A DNA stretch of 64,000 nucleotides from Hymenobacter sublimis (GTDB taxonomy: Bacteria; Bacteroidota; Bacteroidia; Cytophagales; Hymenobacteraceae). Location of the stretch: positions 3,994,001 to 4,058,000 of the forward strand of contig NZ_CP095848.1 of assembly GCF_023101345.1 (NCBI RefSeq), in the 5' to 3' direction. Each line of letters starts with the position of its first letter. Position 1 is the stretch's first letter. Shown here piece by piece: positions 8,306-17,298 of this stretch. The position numbers and the translations under genes were made by a program. The notes below the pieces were generated by a model that was not told the DNA's origin, did no database searches, and saw only the letters and a list, made by a program, of their open reading frames with translations.

Positions 8306-9298
8306 ATGCCTATTTTGCCTACGCACCGCCCGCGCCGCAACCGTAAGTCCCAGGTTATTCGCGACATGGTGCAGGAAACCCGCCTTACAACCCACGATTT
8401 TATTTACCCCATTTTCATCACCGAGGGACAGAACCAGCAGGTGGCCATCAAGTCGATGCCGGGTATTCATCGGTTTTCGGTTGATCGGGTTATCGATGAA
8501 ATTGGTCAGTGCGTGGAGCTAGGTATCAAGAGCTTCGCGCCGTTTCCGCAGGTGAACGAGGTGCTAAAGGACCGGCTGGCCCGCGAGTCGGCCAACATGG
8601 AAGGTCTTTACCTCAAAACCGTAGCCGAGATTAAGCGGCAGTTTCCAGAGGTAGTGCTGATGACCGACGTAGCCATGGACCCCTATTCCAGCGACGGCCA
8701 CGACGGCATCGTGGACCCCGACTCGGGCGAGATTCTCAACGACGCTTCCCTAGAGGTGCTGGGTCAGATGGCCCTAGCTCAGGCCCGGGCCGGTGCCGAC
8801 ATTATTGGCCCCTCCGACATGATGGACGGCCGCGTGGCCTGGATTCGGGAGGTGCTGGACAGCAACGCGTTTTCGCACGTGAGCATCATGAGCTACACGG
8901 CCAAGTACGCCTCGGCTTTTTACGGCCCTTTCCGCGACGCCCTGGATTCGGCCCCCAAGAAAGGCGACAAGAAAACCTACCAGATGAACTACGCCAACCG
9001 CCGGGAAGCCCTGGTTGAGCTGGCACTTGATGAGCAGGAAGGCGCTGATATGGTGATGATTAAGCCCGCCCTAAGCTACCTCGATGTCATTCGGGAGGTG
9101 CGCAACAACACCCAGCTGCCCGTCACGGCTTACAATGTATCGGGGGAGTACGCTATGGTGAAAGCAGCCGCTCAGCAGGGCTGGCTTGATGGGGAGAAAA
9201 CCATGATGGAAGTGCTGACCAGCATCAAGCGGGCCGGGGCCGACGCCATTCTGACGTACTTCGCCAAAGAAGCCGCCGAGGTACTGCGCCGGGGTTAG
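8306..9298 (+). CDS. hemB: Delta-aminolevulinic acid dehydratase (porphobilinogen synthase)
   Basis: A 330-residue enzyme condensing two 5-aminolevulinate molecules into porphobilinogen, the second common step of heme synthesis. The two Schiff-base lysines are visible: K200 in YTAKYASAFYGPFRD and K253 in MIKPALSYLDVI. The metal segment reads MTDVAMDPYSSDGHDG and has no cysteines, so this is the Mg/K-type and not the Cys3 zinc-type enzyme. Other family marks are RPRRNRKSQVIRDMVQET, FAPFPQV and AYNVSGEYAM. The gene has its own promoter element and a strong hairpin terminator at 9314-9349. Confidence 0.96.
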   Translation: MPILPTHRPRRNRKSQVIRDMVQETRLTTHDFIYPIFITEGQNQQVAIKSMPGIHRFSVDRVIDEIGQCVELGIKSFAPFPQVNEVLKDRLARESANMEGLYLKTVAEIKRQFPEVVLMTDVAMDPYSSDGHDGIVDPDSGEILNDASLEVLGQMALAQARAGADIIGPSDMMDGRVAWIREVLDSNAFSHVSIMSYTAKYASAFYGPFRDALDSAPKKGDKKTYQMNYANRREALVELALDEQEGADMVMIKPALSYLDVIREVRNNTQLPVTAYNVSGEYAMVKAAAQQGWLDGEKTMMEVLTSIKRAGADAILTYFAKEAAEVLRRG

Positions 9299-9313
9299 CA
9301 CTCTAATGCTTAG

Positions 9314-9349
9314 AAAAGCGGAATGGGCTCGGCTTGTTCCGCTTTTTTT
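9314..9349 (+). terminator. Intrinsic terminator of hemB
   Basis: AAAAGCGGAA (9314-9323) pairs with TTCCGCTTTT (9337-9346) over a 13-base loop and is followed by more T. It starts 15 bases after the hemB stop codon. Confidence 0.85.
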
Positions 9350-9377
9350 ATGTCTTCACTCAACATTCACGTTCCTT

Positions 9378-9887
9378 ATGCCAACGCTTCGGCTTGCTAC
9401 CTCTTCCGATGTCCCTGCTATTCTGGCTCTTATCCGGCGAGTAGTGCCGCTGATGCAGGCCGGCGGTAACCAGCAATGGAGCGCCGATTACCCGAATGAG
9501 CAGGTGTTTCAGCAGGACATTGCTCGGGGCCACTTGTGGGTAGCTGAGTTACACGGCGCAGTAGCGGCCGTTGCGGCCCTCACCCACAACGACCAAGATG
9601 CCGAATACGCCCAAGCCGACTGGGATTTTGCGGAGCCGGCCCTGGTAACTCACCGCCTAGCTGTCGACCCCGCCGCTCAGGGCCACGGGCTGGCCGTAGC
9701 GTTGCTGGAGCAGGCCGAACGGCTGGCCCTTGCCTACGGTCTGCGCGTGCTGCGCGTAGATACCAACTCCGAAAATCAGGCCACGCAACGGCTGTTTCCG
9801 CGGCTGGGCTACCGCTACGCCGGCGAAATCACGCTGGCTTTCCGGCCGGGGCTACGGTTCTTCTGCTACGAGAAATGGGTGGGGTAA
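9378..9887 (+). CDS. GNAT family N-acetyltransferase
   Basis: About 169 residues from the ATG at 9378, beginning PTLRLATSSDVPAILALIRR, the typical beta1-alpha1 start of GNAT enzymes. The acetyl-CoA pyrophosphate-binding motif appears as LAVDPAAQGHGLAVALLEQAE (motif A, Q/RxxGxG/A), followed by GLRVLRVDTNSENQATQRLF and LGYRYAGE. Substrate is not predictable. A longer start at 9306 would run through the hemB terminator hairpin and is rejected. Confidence 0.87.
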   Translation: MPTLRLATSSDVPAILALIRRVVPLMQAGGNQQWSADYPNEQVFQQDIARGHLWVAELHGAVAAVAALTHNDQDAEYAQADWDFAEPALVTHRLAVDPAAQGHGLAVALLEQAERLALAYGLRVLRVDTNSENQATQRLFPRLGYRYAGEITLAFRPGLRFFCYEKWVG

Positions 9888-10039
9888 GCTAGCGTACATT
9901 GCCCGGAGTTTGGCCCTTATTTGGTTTTCAGTACCATCCTCCGGGCACTATTCTGCGGGGATAAGCAAGCCACCCTACTTGCATGTTCCGCCTATGAGCC
10001 GGGCCGACGTGGTAGTGGTTGGGGTACACTCGGGAAAAC

Positions 10040-11461
10040 TCACTTCTTAAACGGCCAGCGCCTGAGCTGACGGCTCCAGAGTAGGAACACGCCTACCCCT
10101 ACCGCCATCATCAGCAAGGCCCCCACCTGGAAAGGCAAAAACAGCGTGACCGTTTGGGACAGGGTGAGCCTGATTCCGTCTTGAATGCTCAGGAATACCC
10201 ACAGCCACACGGCTACGGCCACAAGTACGGGCAGCGGATACAAGGGCATTCGGAAGGGTAGCCCCTGGGTGCCGCGCCGCCGACGCAGTAGTACCAGCCC
10301 TACGGCCTGCCCCACAAACTGCACCAGAATCCGCATGGCCAGGATGGCACTGATGACTTCGCCCAGCTTAAAAAGCAGGCTGAACACAAACCCTACCCCA
10401 CCCAGCAGCAGCAAGGAAACGTGGGGGAAATGCTTGGTAGGATGAGTGCGGGCGAAAATGGGCAGAAACTCGCCGTCGGCGGCCGCGGCGTAGGGAATGC
10501 GCGAGTAGCCCAGCAGCACGGCGAACAAGGAAGCAAATGCCACCCACAGCACCAGGGCCGTAGCCGCTTTGGCCGCCGTAGCGCCGTAAATCCGCTCCAC
10601 AAACGTGCTGACAATGAACTCCGAACGGCTGGCTTCGGCCCACGGAATTACGGAGCCCACGCTCCAGTTCAGGAGCAGGTAGAGGGCCATAATTCCGAGA
10701 ATGCTCAAGAAAATGCTGCGCGGAATGATTTTGTGGGGCTCCCGGACCTCGCCGCCCAAGTGGCAGACGTTGTAGTAGCCTAGGTAGCTGTAAATGGTTT
10801 TGACCGTGGCCTGGCCCATGGCGGCGGAAAGCAGGACTCCGGGCAGCGCCCCCAGCCCACCGGCCGGCAGCCAGGCTACTGGGTGGGTAGCGTGCGTCAC
10901 CCCGCCCAGAATCAGCCAGCCCATGAGTCCGAGCACGCCCAGCCACAACAGCACCCCTAACCGCCCGATATCCTCAATCTTGCGGTAGAGCAGAGCCAGC
11001 AGCAGCAAAACCACCCCGCCCGATACCAGCTTGGGCTGCCACCACTCGGTGAGGGGCACGAGGTAGCCGAAGTACTGGGCAAAGCCGATGGCTCCGGAGG
11101 CCACTACCAGCGGCGCCTGCACCAAAGTCTGCCACACGTAGAGAAACGACATAAGCCGGCCCCACTTCTGCTCCCCGTAGGCCAGCTTCAGGAAGCGGTA
11201 GGAGCCGCCGGCTTCGGGGTAGGCCGCCCCCAGCTCACTCCAGATTAGCCCATCCACCAGGCTCAGAGCCGCGCCTACCAGCCAGGCCAGCAGAAAGTTA
11301 GGTCCCATGAATCCCATGACCAGCGGCAGCGTCACGAAGGGCCCAATACCCACCATATCAATCATGTTCAGGGCCGTAGCCTGCACCAGCCCCAACCGCC
11401 GGTGCAGGGTAGGCGGGGCCGGGGCCGAAGCTGGTGCGGGGGTAGAGGGAGGCTGATCCAT
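10040..11461 (-). CDS. APC superfamily amino acid permease
   Basis: A 473-residue inner-membrane transporter of the amino acid-polyamine-organocation superfamily. From the ATG at 11461 there is a short Pro/Ala-rich N-terminus, then about 12 transmembrane helices beginning with GLVQATALNMIDMVGIGPFV, the conserved GIGPF/TM1 unwound segment. FLLAWLVGAALSLVDGLIWSELGAAYPEAGGSYRFLKLAYG is the TM2-TM3 consensus of the family. The C-terminal helices end in a basic tail (RQLRRWPFKK). Substrate is unknown. It is flanked by divergent or unrelated genes and is probably transcribed alone. Confidence 0.9.
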   Translation of the reverse strand: MDQPPSTPAPASAPAPPTLHRRLGLVQATALNMIDMVGIGPFVTLPLVMGFMGPNFLLAWLVGAALSLVDGLIWSELGAAYPEAGGSYRFLKLAYGEQKWGRLMSFLYVWQTLVQAPLVVASGAIGFAQYFGYLVPLTEWWQPKLVSGGVVLLLLALLYRKIEDIGRLGVLLWLGVLGLMGWLILGGVTHATHPVAWLPAGGLGALPGVLLSAAMGQATVKTIYSYLGYYNVCHLGGEVREPHKIIPRSIFLSILGIMALYLLLNWSVGSVIPWAEASRSEFIVSTFVERIYGATAAKAATALVLWVAFASLFAVLLGYSRIPYAAAADGEFLPIFARTHPTKHFPHVSLLLLGGVGFVFSLLFKLGEVISAILAMRILVQFVGQAVGLVLLRRRRGTQGLPFRMPLYPLPVLVAVAVWLWVFLSIQDGIRLTLSQTVTLFLPFQVGALLMMAVGVGVFLLWSRQLRRWPFKK

Positions 11462-11804
11462 AGGAAACGAGTTGAAGCTGTACAATCCGCAGAAGCCCCG
11501 ATTGTTCATGCACCTACGAACCGGACCCAGCCGCAGCCAGCCGGCGGGCTCATCCAACCTGGGTTTGCCGGGTTTCGTACCACTGGCTCAGTCACCACGC
11601 TTCACATGCACTGTACCGCCACTTAGAGGCCCCGTTGTAGTAGCCTGAACAGTAGGGGGCCGGCGGCTGGTGGCTGGCCGTAGTGGCCAAGAATTTAGCC
11701 GCATCTTCGTGCTGGCCGCCGGCGCTACGACCACCCACTACGGCCACTATACGGGGGCTTCCCTTTTTGCTCGTTGTTTTTATCCTGTGCCCTAGCTCTA
11801 CCAC

Positions 11805-12758
11805 ATGGCATCCCAGTCCTCGTCTAAAATTGCCATTTACGGTGCCATTGGGGCTAATGTCGCCATTGCCATCAGCAAGTTTGTAGCGGCCTTCTTTACT
11901 GGTAGCTCGGCCATGCTTTCGGAAGGTATTCACTCCCTTGTAGACAGTGGCAACGGGCTGCTAATTTTGTTTGGGGTGCACCAGGCCCAGAAGCCCGCCA
12001 ATGCTCGCCACCCTTTCGGCCGCAGCAAAGAGCTGTATTTCTGGTCGCTGATTGTGGCCATTCTGGTGTTTTCCGTGGGCGGGGGCATGTCATTCTACGA
12101 GGGCATTGCGCACATCAAGCACCCGGCCCCCATCACCGATGCCACCTGGAACTACTGGGTACTAGGCCTTTCACTGGCTTTTGAAGGCATTTCCTTCTTT
12201 CTGGCTTTCCGCGAGTTCAACAAAAGCCGCGGCGAGGCGGGCTTCTGGGCTACCCTGGGGCGCAGCAAGGATCCGTCGGTATTTGCCATTCTGATGGAGG
12301 ACTCCGCAGCCCTGCTAGGATTGGTTATTGCCCTGGCTGGGGTGTACTTCGGACACATGTTCCAGAATCCTTACTTTGATGGGGCCGCTTCCATCTGCAT
12401 CGGGGTGCTGCTGGTTTCCGTGGCCGTGTTCCTCATCTACAAAACCAAGGGCCTGCTTGTGGGCGAAGGGGTAGAAGAGGAAACCCTGGATGCCTTGGAA
12501 GCACTGGTGCGGCAGCAGGCCGGGGTTGAGCAAACTCGCCGGCCCCTGACCATGTACCTCGGCCCCCAAGACGTGATACTGGCCCTAGACGTTGATTTCC
12601 ACGACCATTTGTCGGCCGTTGAGGTTGAAAAAACCGTAGACGAGCTTCAAGATAAAATCCGGGCCACGTATCCGGAGTTCAAGCGCATCTTTATTGAGGC
12701 CCACGGTTTGGCCGGCCAGCAGCGTACCCCGCTGCCACCCGGTCCTACCTCGGCCTAA
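11805..12758 (+). CDS. Cation diffusion facilitator family transporter
   Basis: A 317-residue metal/proton antiporter of the CDF (ZnT/FieF) type, expelling divalent cations such as Zn, Fe or Co from the cytoplasm. Six membrane helices are visible between residues about 10 and 215. Metal-site residues are H43 and D47 in EGIHSLVDSGN (TM2) and the Asp of MEDSAALLGLVIA (TM5). The cytoplasmic C-terminal domain (about 215-300, LEALVRQQAGVEQTRRPLTMYLG ... FIEAHG) has the usual ferredoxin-like layout. The metal specificity is not evident; the H..D pair, as opposed to D..D, resembles zinc/cadmium-type members. Confidence 0.93.
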   Translation: MASQSSSKIAIYGAIGANVAIAISKFVAAFFTGSSAMLSEGIHSLVDSGNGLLILFGVHQAQKPANARHPFGRSKELYFWSLIVAILVFSVGGGMSFYEGIAHIKHPAPITDATWNYWVLGLSLAFEGISFFLAFREFNKSRGEAGFWATLGRSKDPSVFAILMEDSAALLGLVIALAGVYFGHMFQNPYFDGAASICIGVLLVSVAVFLIYKTKGLLVGEGVEEETLDALEALVRQQAGVEQTRRPLTMYLGPQDVILALDVDFHDHLSAVEVEKTVDELQDKIRATYPEFKRIFIEAHGLAGQQRTPLPPGPTSA

Positions 12759-12825
12759 CTCTAAGGGTTGCTCTCGTCTTGGCGGCTGGCGCTGCCAGGA
12801 CTTCGTTCTCTCCTTTCCTGCTGCT

Positions 12826-14025
12826 ATGCCACACGACTTCCTCGCTACCTCCCCCTTTCAATCTTTCTGGATGGCCGGTTTTGAATGCACCGACCAGCAG
12901 AACGCCTTCGGCAACCGCGTCGATTTTCTCACGCTCACCGGCCACCTCCAACTCCTCGACGACGACTACCAGGCCGTGCGCTCCTTTAATCTGGGCACCG
13001 TGCGCGAAGGCATCCGCTGGAGCCAGGTAGAGCGCACTCCCTACCAGTATGACTGGAGCACGGTGCAAGTGCTGCTGGACGCGGGCCAGCGCAACGGCAT
13101 CCAGCAGGTCTGGGACTTGTGCCACTTCGGCTACCCCGACGACCTGACCCCGCTGCACCCCATGTTTGCCCGCCGCTTTGCGCACCTGTGCCGGGCCTTT
13201 GTGGAGTTTTACCGCAGCCAGCGCCCCCACGATGTTCTTATCGTGACGCCCATCAACGAAGTAAGCTTCATGAGTTGGCTGGGCGGTGATGTGCGGGGCA
13301 CCTCACCTTATTGCGTGGGCCAAGGCTGGGAAGTGAAGCGCGGGCTGATGCGGGCCTACATTGAAGGTGTAGCCGCCCTGCGCGAGGCCGACCCCGGCAT
13401 TCGGATTCTGACCACGGAACCTCTGATCAACATTGTGCCCCGCCACGGTGCTGGCCCTGCCGAAACGCGTCGCGCCCGGGAGTTTCACCTGAATCAATTT
13501 CAGAGCGTGGATATGCTGGCCGGGCGCCTGTGCCCGGAGCTAGGCGGCCGCCCAGAGTACCTGGACCTGCTCGGGTTTAATTTCTACTACGACAACCAGT
13601 GGCAGCTGGAGCCCCACCAAACCCTACCCTGGGCCAACGATTTTAACGACTCGCGCTTCCGGCCCCTGAGTCATTTGCTGCGGCAAGCCTACCGCCGCTA
13701 TGGCCGCCCGGTAGTACTCACCGAAACCAGCCACCCCGGCCAGGACCGCCCATTGTGGCTGAACATGATTGCCCGCGAGGCAGCCCACGCCCTTAAATCC
13801 GGAGTTCCCCTGCTGGGCGTTTGCCTCTACCCCATCATCGACCGGCCCGACTGGGACCACCTGACCCCCTGGCACCGAGCCGGCCTCTGGGATGCCGACC
13901 TGACCCAGCCTGCTCCCGGCCTGACCCGCCTGCTGCACGAGCCCTCCGCCGATGCTCTCACCCAGGCGCAGCACACCGTGGCCAAGGCGCTGCGGCAGCC
14001 CGTTGAGCAACTTTCCTTCTCCTGA
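12826..14025 (+). CDS. Divergent GH1-like glycoside hydrolase
   Basis: A 399-residue TIM-barrel protein resembling family 1 glycosidases. The acid/base candidate is E145 in TPINEVSF and the nucleophile candidate E300 in LTETSHPG; both are at barrel-strand ends as in GH1, but the usual TFNEP and TENG are altered. Other marks are MAGFECTDQQ near the N-terminus, GIRWSQVERTPYQYDWS and WDLCHFGYPDDL. No signal peptide is seen, so it is probably cytoplasmic. The ATG at 12826 is preferred over a start 132 bases upstream inside the CDF gene. It is followed after 5 bases by the PLD-like gene, so the two are probably one operon. A second gene of this kind is at 48076-49413. Confidence 0.78.
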   Translation: MPHDFLATSPFQSFWMAGFECTDQQNAFGNRVDFLTLTGHLQLLDDDYQAVRSFNLGTVREGIRWSQVERTPYQYDWSTVQVLLDAGQRNGIQQVWDLCHFGYPDDLTPLHPMFARRFAHLCRAFVEFYRSQRPHDVLIVTPINEVSFMSWLGGDVRGTSPYCVGQGWEVKRGLMRAYIEGVAALREADPGIRILTTEPLINIVPRHGAGPAETRRAREFHLNQFQSVDMLAGRLCPELGGRPEYLDLLGFNFYYDNQWQLEPHQTLPWANDFNDSRFRPLSHLLRQAYRRYGRPVVLTETSHPGQDRPLWLNMIAREAAHALKSGVPLLGVCLYPIIDRPDWDHLTPWHRAGLWDADLTQPAPGLTRLLHEPSADALTQAQHTVAKALRQPVEQLSFS

Positions 14026-14030
14026 AACAC

Positions 14031-14756
14031 ATGAGCGGTAGCCCCACTTCTGCCTCAGCTGACCTGCTTCAGCAGTTCCAGCAGGCCTTTGCCGACGTAA
14101 ACCTGTCCTCCGCGGAAGCCCACCACCTGCGCGACCGGCTGGCGAGCTTTGCCGGACAGGGCGGCGACGTGGGGCAACTGCGCCATCAGGTGTTTGCCTT
14201 GGCTCGGGAGCGGTTCAACACCTTCAAGGACAAAGCCGTGGTAGAGTGGCTGGAGGCGGCCACCATATTACTGCCCGAAGCAACCCTTCCGGTTCCGCAG
14301 CTCCAAAGCAGCGCCGCAGAAGTGTATTTCAGTCCCGGCCAAGAGTGCGTAGCGGCTATTCGGCGGTTTATTCTGGAGGCTCGGAGTACCCTGGACGTTT
14401 GTGTATTCACGGTGGCAGATGATCGGCTGACTGATGCTTTGCTCACGGCGCACCGGGCAGGCGTCCGGTTACGGCTGCTCACCGATAACGACAAGCTCTT
14501 TGACCGGGGCTCCGACGTGCGCCAGTTGCACGCCGCCGGCGTACCCGTGCGCACCGACTGCACCGAGTACCACATGCACCATAAATTTGCCCTAGCCGAC
14601 CGCCAACGGGTGCTTACGGGCAGTTATAACTGGACTCGCTCGGCCGCGGAGCACAACCTAGAAAACCTGCTCATCACTTCGGATCCAGCCATTGTGGCCC
14701 GCTACGCAGCAGAGTTTGAGCGCCTATGGGCCCAACTGTCTGCTTACCAAGGCTAA
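14031..14756 (+). CDS. Phospholipase D-like domain protein with one HKD motif
   Basis: A 241-residue protein. Residues 1-85 are helical without a recognised domain; residues about 95-235 are a PLD domain (EVYFSPGQECVAAIRRFILEA, LDVCVFTVADDRLTDALLTAH). A single HxKx4D motif, H183-x-K185 to D190 in MHHKFALADR, precedes VLTGSYNWTRSAAEHNLENLL. Single-HKD enzymes such as the mitoPLD/Zucchini and Nuc types act as dimers on phospholipid or nucleic acid; which one applies here cannot be told. No signal peptide. Its start lies 5 bases after the GH1-like gene stop codon. Confidence 0.82.
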   Translation: MSGSPTSASADLLQQFQQAFADVNLSSAEAHHLRDRLASFAGQGGDVGQLRHQVFALARERFNTFKDKAVVEWLEAATILLPEATLPVPQLQSSAAEVYFSPGQECVAAIRRFILEARSTLDVCVFTVADDRLTDALLTAHRAGVRLRLLTDNDKLFDRGSDVRQLHAAGVPVRTDCTEYHMHHKFALADRQRVLTGSYNWTRSAAEHNLENLLITSDPAIVARYAAEFERLWAQLSAYQG

Positions 14757-14785
14757 CGGCTCGCTTCAATACCCTGGGCTGTACC

Positions 14786-14844
14786 ACGCAACAAGGCCCG
14801 GCGCTCAACTCCCAGCAGGAGCCAAGCGGCGGGCCTTGTTGCGT
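14786..14844. terminator. Bidirectional hairpin between convergent genes
   Basis: ACGCAACAAGGCCCG (14786-14800) pairs perfectly with CGGGCCTTGTTGCGT (14830-14844). It lies between the PLD-like gene (plus) and the PA14-ricin gene (minus), just 21 bases from the latter's stop codon, and could serve both. Confidence 0.65.
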
Positions 14845-14865
14845 AGTTCTGGAACCAGCCTAGGC

Positions 14866-16560
14866 TTATTTGGCCGAGGTAGTCTGGATTTGGGCGCCTT
14901 CCGCCGAAGGGCGCCGGATGATCAGAGGAAGTTTAGTGGTTTCGATGCCCACGGTCAGGTTCAGGTTGTAGTCGCCGGCGGGCAGGTCGGTAAAATCGAG
15001 GGACTGGTGATGCGAACCGGCCGGCTGCTTACGGTAGTCCGACACGCGCACGGCAATGCCGCGCTGGTTGTACAGCACCCAGCCCAGGGGCTTCTCCTGG
15101 GCCAGCTGATACGACATCTGCACGACGCCGTTGCTGGGGTTGGGGTACACGCTCATTTGGTTGGCTCCTACGCCGGGCAGGCTCATGGCCGCTACTACCG
15201 GCGGAGCTTGGGCCGGGGCTACGGCCGTTAACTTCCACTGCTGGGCTTCTTTGCCGGAATAACGCCGCTGCTCCACTCCGCCGCCTTCCGCAACGTCAGC
15301 TGAATCCCTCGCGGAAAGGGCCTTGCGGCTGTGCTTGGCAAGCAGCTTGTAGTAGCCACCGCCCACTTCCTCAATGCGCCAGATTTGGTTGTTACCGCTG
15401 TAGTAGTTCCAGAGGCTCATGGGCGCCCCGTTGGACGTGGAGCTGCCCAGCACCTCCAGTACCTTATTGCTGCCCTGCACCGAAATGCGGTAGAAGCCTT
15501 CACCAGCCGGCTCAATTTTCCACTGGGGGGCCTTGCCTTTGCTGTTAGGGTCCAGTACCCGGCTGGCATACCGGCCTTCGTCAGGCACTTCCAGCGGGGC
15601 CCCGGTGGTACGCACCGTTAGGGTATACACGCCGGGAGTCAGGGGCACAGGTGGGGTAGCCGTAGCGGCGGCTTCGGCGGCGGCCTTGGCTTTCGCGGCG
15701 GCTTTGGCAGCGGCCTTTTCATCGGCTTTAGCTTTCGCAGCTAAGGCCGCGGCGCTTGGGGCCGGGGCGGGCTTGGGAGCCGCTTTAACGGGGGCCGCTG
15801 GTTTGGCCGCTGCCGTAGCAGGTTTGGCGGTAGCAGCGGCGGGCTTGGTGGCAGCAGCGGCGGGCTTGGTGGTAGCCACCGGTTTGGCCGTTGGGGCAGG
15901 CTGAGGAGTAGCGGCTTTGGCTACCGGGGCCGGGCGCGGCCCTGCCGGATCGGGAGTTGTGGGGGAACCTAGGGGGTAGAGGTTGCCCATAGGAATGACC
16001 TGCGCGGCTTGCCCCGGTGGCACCCACTGGAGCTGAATGCCCGCTTCGCCGCCGCCATCGTTGTACTCCAGCCGGATGGTGGTTTTTTCACCGGCCGCTA
16101 GGCTTACGTTTGGGTCGAGGGTGCTGTTCTTTTTTCCATCCCAGGTATCCAGTACTTTTTTGCCATTTACCCACAGCCGAACCTCATCTGAGGTAAGCGC
16201 CACGAAACGGTAGCGGCCGGTACTCGGGGCGGCCAGCAACCCTTCCCAGCGCACGGAAAAGTTATCGGACGGTACGCCGGCAGCCGGCGCGGCCATGCCC
16301 CATCGGAAGTCAATGGCGCCATCAATCCGCTGCAGGGCTGGGGCGCCGGCCAGGCTGCCATTGGTGAAGTAAAAGCCCGTGAGGCCGGTACCGAACCCTT
16401 GCACTGGCTTAGCTACCCTACCCACGGGAGGGTCAGCCAAGAACCTAGCTTCGGGCCGGCCGGGCGTGGTTGCCACAGCAGGCGTGCCGTTGGTGAAACC
16501 CAGCCAGGCCAGGGAACAGACTAGTAGATATCGCACAATATGGAAACTTTGGGTGGACAA
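14866..16560 (-). CDS. Secreted PA14-ricin repeat protein with T9SS type A sorting domain
   Basis: About 564 residues. Layout: signal peptide (RYLLVCSLAWLGFTNGTPAVA), PA14 domain at about 55-195 (TGFYFTNGSLAGAPALQRID, VRLWVNGKKVLDTWDGKK), a long Ala/Lys/Pro linker at about 200-300 built from KPAAA-type repeats, a ricin-type beta-trefoil (about 310-450, with repeated QIWRIEEVGGGYYKL and AQQWKL units), and a C-terminal T9SS domain (MSVYPNPSNGVVQMSYQL ... LPAGDYNL). It is therefore likely exported through type IX secretion and bound to the surface, where both middle domains would bind carbohydrate. The start is uncertain: TTG at 16560 or GTG at 16536. A PA14-OmpA relative is at 54941-56089. Confidence 0.85.
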   Translation of the reverse strand: MSTQSFHIVRYLLVCSLAWLGFTNGTPAVATTPGRPEARFLADPPVGRVAKPVQGFGTGLTGFYFTNGSLAGAPALQRIDGAIDFRWGMAAPAAGVPSDNFSVRWEGLLAAPSTGRYRFVALTSDEVRLWVNGKKVLDTWDGKKNSTLDPNVSLAAGEKTTIRLEYNDGGGEAGIQLQWVPPGQAAQVIPMGNLYPLGSPTTPDPAGPRPAPVAKAATPQPAPTAKPVATTKPAAAATKPAAATAKPATAAAKPAAPVKAAPKPAPAPSAAALAAKAKADEKAAAKAAAKAKAAAEAAATATPPVPLTPGVYTLTVRTTGAPLEVPDEGRYASRVLDPNSKGKAPQWKIEPAGEGFYRISVQGSNKVLEVLGSSTSNGAPMSLWNYYSGNNQIWRIEEVGGGYYKLLAKHSRKALSARDSADVAEGGGVEQRRYSGKEAQQWKLTAVAPAQAPPVVAAMSLPGVGANQMSVYPNPSNGVVQMSYQLAQEKPLGWVLYNQRGIAVRVSDYRKQPAGSHHQSLDFTDLPAGDYNLNLTVGIETTKLPLIIRRPSAEGAQIQTTSAK

Positions 16561-16757
16561 ATCAGGGGAAGCTGAACCCTACAGCGGCAACTCGGGAAAC
16601 CCTACGCATTTTGTACATTTTCCGGGTTGGTACTATTTCAACAAGATAAGCCATTTAGGCCAGAATCTTCCCATCTCACTGCCAGTCTGGACTTTTCGCC
16701 CGTGAACAGTCCCGCAAATATCGGGTTTTAGGACGTAGGTACGGCTGGGTAAGTGCG

Positions 16758-16765
16758 TATTTTTG
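16758..16765 (+). promoter_or_regulatory. -7 promoter element before the alkyltransferase gene
   Basis: TATTTTTG matches TAnnTTTG exactly, only 18 bases before the ATG at 16783, which implies a short leader. Confidence 0.45.
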
Positions 16766-16782
16766 ATCTTTCCCTTCCTACT

Positions 16783-17289
16783 ATGACTGAGGCTATTGCG
16801 TATTTACCTACCCCACTGGGACCGTTGGAATTGCGGGGTACGGAGGCTGGCTTGCACGAGGTGCAATTCGTGAAGCCGCACCTACTGGCAGCGGTTCCTG
16901 GGGCCGCTGCAACGGCGCCCATCCCGGTGTGCTTGCTGGAGCCGCACCGGCAGCTGCGGGCTTACTTCAACCGGGAGCTACGCGAGTTTGACTTGCCGCT
17001 GGCCGTAACGGCCGGCACCGAGTTTCAGCGCCGGGTTTGGGCGAACTTACCCACGGTGGGCTACGGCCGCACGGCATCCTACCTAGATCTGGCCCGGCAC
17101 CTGGGCAACCCGGCCGCCGTGCGGGCCGTGGGCGCTGCCAACGGCCAAAATCCGCTGACCATTATCTGGCCTTGCCACCGCATTATTGGGGCTAGTGGTC
17201 AGCTCACCGGCTACGCTGGTGGCCTGGACCGCAAGCGGTGGCTGCTGGCCTTTGAGCAGCCGCTGACCCAGACGACGTTGTTTGGCTAA
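16783..17289 (+). CDS. Methylated-DNA-protein-cysteine S-methyltransferase
   Basis: A 168-residue suicide DNA-repair protein that takes alkyl groups from O6-methylguanine. The acceptor is C131 in the invariant PCHRII motif; before it lies the helix-turn-helix with the arginine finger (YGRTASYLDLARHLGNPAAVRAVGAANGQNP). The C-terminal GYAGGLDRKRWLLAFE is also typical. There is no N-terminal Ada-type regulator domain, so it is an Ogt-like single-domain enzyme. Start ATG 16783 was chosen over a GTG-type start at 16753, because the promoter element at 16758-16765 lies between them. It is convergent with the esterase gene 9 bases away. Confidence 0.94.
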   Translation: MTEAIAYLPTPLGPLELRGTEAGLHEVQFVKPHLLAAVPGAAATAPIPVCLLEPHRQLRAYFNRELREFDLPLAVTAGTEFQRRVWANLPTVGYGRTASYLDLARHLGNPAAVRAVGAANGQNPLTIIWPCHRIIGASGQLTGYAGGLDRKRWLLAFEQPLTQTTLFG

Positions 17290-17298
17290 GCAGGCTAC

